64,000 nt of DNA from Altererythrobacter sp. CAU 1644 (GTDB taxonomy: Bacteria; Pseudomonadota; Alphaproteobacteria; Sphingomonadales; Sphingomonadaceae): contig NZ_CP121106.1 in assembly GCF_029623755.1 (NCBI RefSeq), forward strand, positions 2,174,352 to 2,238,351, written 5' to 3'. Shown here one piece after another: positions 58,280 to 64,000 of the stretch; the first letter of the stretch is position 1; each line of letters opens with the position of its first letter. The notes below the pieces were generated by a model. It was not told the DNA's origin, did no database searches, and saw nothing but the letters and a program-made list of their open reading frames with translations. A program made the translations under genes and the position numbers.

Positions 58280-58948
58280 ATGGACGATGGCGCGAAGGAG
58301 CGGGGAAGGCTCCTCGAACTGGCCGAGAAGAACCGGGCGAGCCTGGCGTCGCTTTCCGCGATGATTGGGCGTAACCCCAGCTATTTGCAGCAGTTTGTGC
58401 GCAAGGGCTCGCCGCGCAAGCTTGAGGAACAGGACCGCCGCAAGCTGGCGCAGTTCTTCGGGGTAGATGAAGGGGAACTGGGCGCTCCGCAGGCGGGAAC
58501 ACGGGAAAAATCCTACGGTGCGGCCCTGATTCCTCGCAAGAGTGCCCAATGGATCGACGTCCCGCGGCTCGACATCGGCGCATCCGCCGGCCCTGGCGCG
58601 CTCGCGCATTCGGAGGAGGCGTTCGACACCTTCCGTTTCTCGAGCCGCTGGCTACGCGAACAGGGGCTCGAAGGCTCGCAACTTTCATCGATCACGGTTG
58701 AGGGCGACAGCATGGAGCCGCTCCTGCGCGATGGCGACGAGATCCTGGTCGATCGTACGCCGCGGCCGTTGCGCGATGGCGTGCATGTTGTGAGGCTGGG
58801 CGACACGCTGATGGTGAAACGGGTCGCCTCGCAAGGGGCAGGGCGGCTGGCGTTGCTCTCTCAGAACCTCGCCTATCCGCCGGTCGAAGTGGCAGCCGAG
58901 GAGGTCGAGATTATCGGCCGGGTGGTGTGGAAGGCGGGGCGGATATAA
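58280..58948 (+). CDS. S24-family (LexA/CI-like) repressor
   Basis: The 222-residue protein has an N-terminal helix-turn-helix (SLASLSAMIGRNPSYLQQFVRKGSPRKLE) and a C-terminal S24 peptidase-like domain with Ser144 in GDSMEPLL and Lys180 in GDTLMVKRVA. The Ser-Lys pair suggests self-cleavage after DNA damage; an Ala-Gly dipeptide near 103-104 is a candidate site. The promoter carries two palindromes, consistent with autorepression, and the divergent small genes may be its targets. No prophage genes surround it. Confidence 0.87.
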   Translation: MDDGAKERGRLLELAEKNRASLASLSAMIGRNPSYLQQFVRKGSPRKLEEQDRRKLAQFFGVDEGELGAPQAGTREKSYGAALIPRKSAQWIDVPRLDIGASAGPGALAHSEEAFDTFRFSSRWLREQGLEGSQLSSITVEGDSMEPLLRDGDEILVDRTPRPLRDGVHVVRLGDTLMVKRVASQGAGRLALLSQNLAYPPVEVAAEEVEIIGRVVWKAGRI

Positions 58949-59080
58949 CCCGATGGCGCTACTCGCGTCCATCAAGCGCAGATCCAGTTGCAGACATCAT
59001 TCTGCCAAACTTGTGGAGCTTACTGGTGGCACAACAGGCGGGTCGTCGGGTCGTATGTCCTAATCACTGGGGAGATGATC

Positions 59081-59344
59081 ATGACACGACGCAACCTTAA
59101 GTTCCTGGGTGCCGCGGCAATTCTGGTGCTCGGCGTTCCGGCCCTCGCCGGGGAAATCACCGGCAACGGCAAATGGACCCCGGTCCATTATGGCAAGGCC
59201 AGCTCCGCTTGTGCATTCAGCGGCCTCAACGACACGCCTGAGGACGCGATGGGCTTTACCCAAACCTACGCCAGCTTCGTGCGGGCATTCGGTCGGCCTG
59301 CCCCCGGCACGGGCTTTCATCCGGGCATCGCCTGCCGCGGATGA
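59081..59344 (+). CDS. Small exported protein of unknown function (87 aa)
   Basis: A signal peptide (RRNLKFLGAAAILVLGVPALAGE) is followed by a short mature part with GNGKWTPVHYGKASSACAFSGLND and a C-terminal PGIACRG; two Cys could pair. ATG 59081 was chosen with GGGGAG 6 nt upstream. It is followed by a candidate small ORF overlapping its stop (ATGA). Confidence 0.65.
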   Translation: MTRRNLKFLGAAAILVLGVPALAGEITGNGKWTPVHYGKASSACAFSGLNDTPEDAMGFTQTYASFVRAFGRPAPGTGFHPGIACRG

Positions 59345-59517
59345 CATCGAACGGGGCGCTCCGCTGCCCCTTCTCGGCGGAGCGCTCCTCACCGGCGAAG
59401 CTTGACGAACACAGCGTGCTGAAGCATCCCGAAACGATGGAAATGCGCTTGGTCCGCAGCATCACACAACAAACCCGCCCGATATTCGCGGCGGCCAAAG
59501 GCGTGTGCGTGCTCTGA
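59341..59517 (+). CDS. Candidate small ORF coupled to the exported protein (58 aa)
   Basis: ATG at 59341 overlaps the previous stop as ATGA, and the frame runs 58 codons to TGA at 59515-59517. About four fifths of third positions are G or C, like real genes here. An intrinsic terminator follows 31 bp later. No similarity is recognised. A 9-bp hairpin (59356-59364 with 59377-59385) lies inside its first 15 codons. It may be a chance open frame. Confidence 0.35.
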   Translation: MTSNGALRCPFSAERSSPAKLDEHSVLKHPETMEMRLVRSITQQTRPIFAAAKGVCVL

Positions 59518-59548
59518 AGGCAAGGCTTCCAGACATTGCAACTCTCGC

Positions 59549-59575
59549 AAACCCCGCCCGGCTGGCGGGGTTTTT
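59549..59575 (+). terminator. Intrinsic terminator
   Basis: AAACCCCGCC, short loop, GGCGGGG and then five T. Confidence 0.88.
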
Positions 59576-59611
59576 CATGTCGGTCGGGCACTATCGACAG
59601 GACAAGAGACA

Positions 59612-60046
59612 ATGACCGAATTCCCATCCGACACATCCATCGAAAGCCTCGCCTTGCGCGCGCTCGACCGCTCGCTGCCCAAGCGCGAATGGACCCACGC
59701 GGCGCATTTCGCGCTGGCGCTATACCTGCTGCGGCACCGGCCCGACTTGGCCGAGCCTGCCGCCATGCGCGAGGTGATCACCCACCTCAACGAGGCGCAT
59801 GGCACGCCCAACACCGACAGCGACGGTTATCACCACACGATCACCGTGGCATCGCTGCGCGCGGCGCGGTCGGTGCTTGAGGCACACTCGCCAGACACGG
59901 CCCTGAACGCGGTCCTCGGCGACCTGATGGCGAGCCCCTTCGCCCGCCCGGACTGGATCCTCGCCTACTGGTCGCGCGATAGGTTGTTCAGCGTTGGGGC
60001 GCGGCGCGACTGGGTGCCGCCCGATCTGCGCCCCATGCCGATCTAG
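59612..60046 (+). CDS. Conserved hypothetical protein (144 aa)
   Basis: Helical protein with REWTHAAHFALALYLLRHRPDLAEPAAMREVITHLNEAHGTPNTDSDGYHHTITVASL. Repeated His and Trp (THAAHF, HLNEAHG, YHHTI) could bind a metal, but no family is recalled. It follows a terminator, so it has its own promoter. Confidence 0.7.
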   Translation: MTEFPSDTSIESLALRALDRSLPKREWTHAAHFALALYLLRHRPDLAEPAAMREVITHLNEAHGTPNTDSDGYHHTITVASLRAARSVLEAHSPDTALNAVLGDLMASPFARPDWILAYWSRDRLFSVGARRDWVPPDLRPMPI

Positions 60047-60106
60047 CTGTCGCGGAGGGGAGAGAAGCGGCTTGCAACCGCGAACGCGAGCCGCCATCTC
60101 CCGCGC

Positions 60107-60784
60107 ATGACCGAGACGACCGACACCAAGCCACTGCCCCCGATGCGCGCTGCGATCATTCCGGTGACGCCGCTGCAGCAGAACTGTTCGCTGATCTGGT
60201 GCACCAGGACCATGAAGGCGGCGCTGGTCGATCCCGGTGGAGATCTCGACCGGCTCAAGGAAGCCGTCGACAAGGTCGGCGTGACGCTGGAGAAGCTGCT
60301 CGTCACGCACGGCCACATCGATCATTGCGGGCAAACCGGCATCCTCGCCGAGGAGTTGGGCCTGCCGATCGAGGGGCCGCATGAAGACGACCGCTTCTGG
60401 ATCGCGCGGCTCGACGATGATGGCGCGCGCTACGGCATCAATGGCAAGACCTTCGAGCCCGATCGCTGGCTGGTCGATGGCGACACGGTGACGGTGGGCG
60501 AGCTGACGCTCGAGGTGATCCATTGCCCCGGCCACACCCCCGGACATGTCGTGTTCTTCCACCGGCCGAGCAATTTCGCGATCGTTGGCGACGTGCTGTT
60601 CCAGGGGAGTATCGGGCGCACCGATTTCCCCCTCGGCAATCACCAGGACCTGATCGATTCGATCACCAAGAAGCTGTGGCCGCTGGGCGAGGGCGTGACC
60701 TTTATCCCGGGCCACGGCCCCACCAGCACTTTCGGCCAGGAACGCAAGACCAACGCCTTCGTCAGCGATTACGCGCTTTCCTGA
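60107..60784 (+). CDS. MBL-fold metallo-hydrolase (GloB-like)
   Basis: The 225-residue protein has the zinc motif THGHIDH (His68, His70, Asp72, His73), CPGHTPGH and GDVLFQGSIGRTDFP, then PGHGPTSTFGQER. The family includes glyoxalase II and related thioester hydrolases. The short length favours the YcbL-type subgroup. Confidence 0.87.
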   Translation: MTETTDTKPLPPMRAAIIPVTPLQQNCSLIWCTRTMKAALVDPGGDLDRLKEAVDKVGVTLEKLLVTHGHIDHCGQTGILAEELGLPIEGPHEDDRFWIARLDDDGARYGINGKTFEPDRWLVDGDTVTVGELTLEVIHCPGHTPGHVVFFHRPSNFAIVGDVLFQGSIGRTDFPLGNHQDLIDSITKKLWPLGEGVTFIPGHGPTSTFGQERKTNAFVSDYALS

Positions 60785-60823
60785 GACCTACCCGCCCGAC
60801 GGCGCATACGGATCACGTAGTCG

Positions 60824-61222
60824 CTACATTACTCCGAGTAGGATCAGCACCGCGACGATCGCGAGGCCAAGCAGTGTGAGCATGGTCACGAGGATGCCGA
60901 CGCCGCGCAGCTTGCTGAAGGATTCCGAATCCATTCCGAATCCGTGCGCCACGCGGGCGAGCATATAGACGCCGGCGACATAGGGCAGCCACACCGCGCC
61001 TCTGCCGGCCAGTTCGATCACGCCGATCAGGATCAGGACAAAAGGGGTGTATTCGACGAAGTTGAGATGGGCGCGCATGCGCCGCGTCAACGGACCACCG
61101 CCATCGTCGCCATGGATCTTCTTGGTCTGGCCGCGCATCTGCCCGACGCGCATGGCGAGCCACAGGTTGATGATGCCGGCTGCGGCGGCGGCGCTCAGCG
61201 TAACTGGCAGGATGACGTTCAT
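60824..61222 (-). CDS. MAPEG-family membrane protein
   Basis: The 132-residue protein has four membrane helices. MRAHLNFVEYTPFVLILIGVIELAG and YVAGVYMLARVAHGFGM match the MAPEG family (membrane-associated glutathione-transferase-like). ATG 61222 has GGAGGGG upstream; the frame opens further upstream. It is divergent from rpmF, with 195 bp between starts. Confidence 0.85.
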   Translation of the reverse strand: MNVILPVTLSAAAAAGIINLWLAMRVGQMRGQTKKIHGDDGGGPLTRRMRAHLNFVEYTPFVLILIGVIELAGRGAVWLPYVAGVYMLARVAHGFGMDSESFSKLRGVGILVTMLTLLGLAIVAVLILLGVM

Positions 61223-61273
61223 ACGGGTTCCCCTCCTCTTGGTGGGTGAATTGCTACCTGTGACGCCTATGGG

Positions 61274-61301
61274 TTGCAACGGGCGAATTTTGCTCTATAG
61301 C
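61274..61301 (+). promoter_or_regulatory. Putative rpmF promoter
   Basis: TTGCAA (61274-61279), 16-bp spacer, TATAGC (61296-61301). It would give a leader of about 110 nt before rpmF, containing the hairpin at 61335. Confidence 0.5.
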
Positions 61302-61334
61302 GCGCGGCTTCCCGCCAATGCCGGGTCAAGAATC

Positions 61335-61358
61335 GCGCACATGCACTTGTGCGCTTTT
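61335..61358 (+). terminator. Terminator-like hairpin in the rpmF leader
   Basis: GCGCACA (61335-61341), 6-nt loop, TGTGCGC (61348-61354), then TTTT. It sits between the candidate promoter and rpmF on the same strand, as an attenuator would. Confidence 0.5.
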
Positions 61359-61417
61359 CGACCTTGTCCTAGAGCGGCCCACAAATTGATTGATTTATTT
61401 GAGGAACAGGTGCCGAG

Positions 61418-61597
61418 ATGGCTGTCCCCAAGAGAAAAGTATCGCCCCACCGCCGTGGCAATCGTCGCGCGCATGATTCGCTGAAGGTCGAAGCTCATCA
61501 CGAATGCTCGAACTGCGGTGAGCTCAAGCGCCCGCACAATCTTTGCCCGCACTGCGGTTATTACAACGGTCGCGAGGTTGTCGCGGTCGGCCTTTAA
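61418..61597 (+). CDS. rpmF: 50S ribosomal protein L32
   Basis: The 59-residue protein reads [20 protein letters not shown] and has two CxxC-type pairs ([18 protein letters not shown]), the zinc-ribbon form of L32. GAGGAACAGG precedes the ATG. It heads the common rpmF-plsX-fabH gene order, 27 bp before plsX. Confidence 0.97.
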   Translation: MAVPKRKVSPHRRGNRRAHDSLKVEAHHECSNCGELKRPHNLCPHCGYYNGREVVAVGL

Positions 61598-61624
61598 TCG
61601 ACTGCAATTGCTGGAGAACCTGGG

Positions 61625-62689
61625 ATGAGCCTGCCGCGTATCGCCGTTGATGCGATGGGCGGCGATGAAGGCGTGCGCGTCATGGTCGAAGGCGCCGCAC
61701 TCGCGCGCCGTCGTCACGACAAGTTCCAGTTCCTGCTGGTGGGTGACGAGACGCGGATCAAGGCCGCGCTCGAAAACCATCCCAACATGCGCGGCGCGTC
61801 CGAAATCCTCCATTGCGAGGATGTCGTGGGCGGTGACGAACTGCCCAGCCGCGCGCTCCGCCGGTCCAAGACCACTTCGATGGGGCTAGCGGTCAACGCC
61901 GTAAAGCAAGGCGATGCCGGTGCCGCGGTAAGCGCCGGGAACACCGGCGCGCTGATGGCGATGAGCAAGCTCGCGCTCCGCACCATGCCCGGGATTGACC
62001 GTCCTGCGCTGGCAGCGCTGCTCCCCACCCTCGAAGAACACGACGTGATCATGCTCGACCTCGGTGCCAATACCGAGGCCGACGCGCGCAACCTGGTGCA
62101 GTTCGCGGTGATGGGAGCGGCCTATTCGCGCATCGTCAACGGGTTCGAGAATCCGCGCGTGCGCCTGCTCAACATCGGCACCGAAGAGATCAAGGGCACC
62201 GAGGCTCTGCGCGATGCTGCGGCCCAATTGCAGCGCGCGACCCGGCTGGAGCTGCAGTTCGACGGCTTCGTCGAGAGCGACAAGATCAACCGCGGTGAAG
62301 TGGATGTCGTGGTGACCGACGGATTCTCGGGCAATATCGCGCTCAAGGCGATCGAGGGGACAGCGCGCTTCGTGACCGACCTTCTGCGGACCGCCTTCAC
62401 CAGCTCGCTGCGCTCGAAAATCGGCTTCCTCGTGTCGCGCCCTGCGACCGAGCTGCTCAAGCATCATCTCGACCCCAACAATCACAATGGCGCGGTTTTC
62501 CTCGGTCTCAACGGGGTGGTGGTGAAGAGCCACGGCAGCGCGACCGCCAAGGGCGTGGCCAATGCGGTCGAGGTCGCGGCGCGCCTGCTCGAAGACGACA
62601 TCACCAATCGCATCGCGCAGGATCTTGCCGCGCTCGGCAATGGCGACGAGCCTGGTGCGAGCGAAGACACGGACGAGGCAGCCGAGTGA
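61625..62689 (+). CDS. plsX: Phosphate acyltransferase PlsX
   Basis: PlsX makes acyl-phosphate from acyl-ACP for phospholipid synthesis. The 354-residue product starts [12 protein letters not shown] and has [11 protein letters not shown] and [17 protein letters not shown]. Between rpmF and fabH, and its stop overlaps the fabH start (GTGA). Confidence 0.97.
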   Translation: MSLPRIAVDAMGGDEGVRVMVEGAALARRRHDKFQFLLVGDETRIKAALENHPNMRGASEILHCEDVVGGDELPSRALRRSKTTSMGLAVNAVKQGDAGAAVSAGNTGALMAMSKLALRTMPGIDRPALAALLPTLEEHDVIMLDLGANTEADARNLVQFAVMGAAYSRIVNGFENPRVRLLNIGTEEIKGTEALRDAAAQLQRATRLELQFDGFVESDKINRGEVDVVVTDGFSGNIALKAIEGTARFVTDLLRTAFTSSLRSKIGFLVSRPATELLKHHLDPNNHNGAVFLGLNGVVVKSHGSATAKGVANAVEVAARLLEDDITNRIAQDLAALGNGDEPGASEDTDEAAE

Positions 62690-63651
62690 TCCGCTCCTTC
62701 ATACGGGGAAGCGGCTCGGCGCTGCCACAGCGCTGCGTCAGCAATGACGAGTTGGCGGCCGAGGTCGATACCAGCGATGAATGGATCGTCGAGCGCACCG
62801 GTATCCGGCAGCGCTATATCGCGGGCGAGGGCGAAACCACCGCCACGCTCGCGACCGAGGCGGCCAGGCAGGCCTGCGCCGATGCCGGCGTCGATCCGCA
62901 ATCGATCGAACTGATCGTTCTCGCCACGGCGACGCCCGACAACACCTTCCCGGCGACGGCGACCAAGGTTCAGGATGCGCTCGGCTGCAACGGCGGAATC
63001 GCCTTCGACGTGGCGGCGGTGTGCTCGGGCTTTCTCTACGCGTTGGCGACAGCCGATTCGATGCTTCGCACGGGCATGGCCAAACGGGCACTGGTGATCG
63101 GTGCCGAGACTTTCAGCCGCATTCTCGACTGGGAAGACCGCACCACCTGCGTCCTGTTCGGCGACGGCGCCGGGGCGATCGTGCTCGAGGCCGAAGATAC
63201 CGATCAGGCCGATACGGGGGTCATCGCGACCCGGCTTCATGCCGATGGCGCGCAACACGACCTGCTCTATGTCGATGGCGGTCCGTCCACCACGCAAAGC
63301 ACCGGCCATGTCCGCATGAAGGGCCGCGAGGTGTTCCGCCACGCGGTGGTGAATCTGGCCGAGGTTTTGGGCGAAGTCATTGAAGATTCAGGACTTACCG
63401 TGGGGGATATCGACTGGGTCGTACCCCATCAGGCGAACAAGCGGATCCTCGACGCAACGGCCAGGAAGCTCGGCATTGCAGAGGATAAGGTGATCGTGAC
63501 GGTCGACCGTCACGCCAACACCTCTGCCGCCTCGGTGCCGCTGGCCTTCGACACCGCGCGCAAGGATGGGCGGATCAAGCCGGGCGACCTCGTAATGTTC
63601 GAAGCGATGGGCGGAGGGTTCACCTGGGGGGCCAGTCTCGCCCGGGTGTGA
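62686..63651 (+). CDS. fabH: Beta-ketoacyl-ACP synthase III
   Basis: FabH condenses acetyl-CoA with malonyl-ACP to start fatty-acid synthesis. The 321-residue product has the catalytic triad Cys113 ([11 protein letters not shown]), His248 (PHQANKRI) and Asn278 (RHANTSAAS). The start is GTG 62686, overlapping the plsX stop. ihfA follows after about 100 bp. Confidence 0.97.
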   Translation: MIRSFIRGSGSALPQRCVSNDELAAEVDTSDEWIVERTGIRQRYIAGEGETTATLATEAARQACADAGVDPQSIELIVLATATPDNTFPATATKVQDALGCNGGIAFDVAAVCSGFLYALATADSMLRTGMAKRALVIGAETFSRILDWEDRTTCVLFGDGAGAIVLEAEDTDQADTGVIATRLHADGAQHDLLYVDGGPSTTQSTGHVRMKGREVFRHAVVNLAEVLGEVIEDSGLTVGDIDWVVPHQANKRILDATARKLGIAEDKVIVTVDRHANTSAASVPLAFDTARKDGRIKPGDLVMFEAMGGGFTWGASLARV

Positions 63652-63750
63652 ATAAATTCACGCTCTACATTGCAACTAAGTTGCTAAATTGTCTGGAAAA
63701 CCATAAGGTAATCTCACTTGTCAGGGTCGCACTGACAGAGGGAGAGGCGA

Positions 63751-64000
63751 ATGATGCGTTCGGTGGGCACGCTGACTCGCGCCGATTTGGCGGAAACTAT
63801 CAACCGGAAACTGGGATTCTCACGAGCCGAGTCGCTCGATCTGGTTGAGGCGATTCTGGCCAAGATGTGCGATGCACTGGGTGATGGGCAGAATGTGAAG
63901 ATCTCCGGATTCGGCAGTTTTATCTTGCGAGACAAACGCGAACGAATCGGTCGTAATCCCAAGACCGGGATCGAAGTGCCGATCACACCGCGCCGCGTCA
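63751..64000 (+). CDS. ihfA: Integration host factor alpha subunit (partial, cut by the window end)
   Basis: [57 protein letters not shown]...[18 protein letters not shown] is the IHF/HU fold with the conserved GRNPKTG arm. It bends DNA and takes part in recombination and global control. GGGAGAGG precedes ATG 63751. The last part, with the conserved end, is outside the window. Its place behind fabH is common in alphaproteobacteria. Confidence 0.94.
   Translation, partial: MMRSVGTLTRADLAETINRKLGFSRAESLDLVEAILAKMCDALGDGQNVKISGFGSFILRDKRERIGRNPKTGIEVPITPRRV

Overview
The window is GC-rich chromosomal DNA of an alphaproteobacterium, most likely Sphingomonadales and probably close to Erythrobacteraceae. 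Supporting signs are a circularly permuted two-piece tmRNA gene with the tag ANDNEALALAA, an HdaA-type DnaA regulator, a DUF1153 (SciP-like) protein, an F1-ATPase operon separated from F0, a very short epsilon subunit, and the lptD-surA-pdxA-rsmA operon. The genus is an inference; no rRNA is present. Nearly all of the window is core genome with tight, often overlapping, gene junctions (ATGA, TTGA, GTGA, TGATG, CTAG).

Layout. 1-0.54 kb: end of mscL, then permuted ssrA. 0.7-5.6 kb: CPBP protease, two small unknowns and a coupled arginine-succinylation cluster (M20 hydrolase, astA, astB). 5.7-16 kb: malate synthase G, a PilZ protein, the outer-membrane/ribosome operon lptD-surA-pdxA-rsmA, and divergent pepA-holC. 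16-24.3 kb: ndk with a terminator, an MddA-like methyltransferase, purM-purN (purN fused to a YjbR domain), an exported protein, hdaA, cysE, DUF2794, and two membrane proteins behind a possible operator. 24.3-31.7 kb: an SDR dehydrogenase, gph, glmU-HNH, a divergent DUF1153 protein, an S9 peptidase and an AT-rich PAP2-type membrane protein. 31.7-36.5 kb: atpHAGDC. 36.7-41.5 kb: an Fe/2OG dioxygenase, an unusual membrane serine protease, and a DUF1203-ada-PEP mutase-like operon.

41.5-42.6 kb is the most anomalous stretch. It holds a 9-bp tandem duplication, five AGTGTCAC-type boxes spaced 20-22 bp, an 80-bp paired-hairpin element, a small membrane protein and a MerR regulator. 42.6-46 kb is a redox/repair set: GST, Fe-S (6-4) photolyase, azoreductase and HxlR regulator. 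46-50 kb holds priA, a DUF4197 lipoprotein and a beta-lactamase-fold protein without its catalytic lysine. 50-57.6 kb holds transaldolase, cobT, an ADP-ribosylation/crystallin-like small protein, nitroreductase, an AhpD-like protein, cysS, an orphan RES-domain protein and a 2-hydroxyacid dehydrogenase. 57.6-59 kb is a small regulatory module: an S24-type repressor with two palindromes on its promoter, divergent from two overlapping small genes. 59-64 kb ends with small unknowns, a metallo-beta-lactamase-fold hydrolase, a MAPEG protein, and rpmF-plsX-fabH-ihfA, with ihfA cut by the window edge.

No complete insertion sequence, prophage, CRISPR array, rRNA or tRNA was recognised. The best candidates for under-described biology are the AGTGTCAC box array, the S24/small-gene module, the PurN-YjbR fusion, the M20-astA-astB arrangement, the TM-anchored coiled-coil protease and the hairpin in the rpmF leader.
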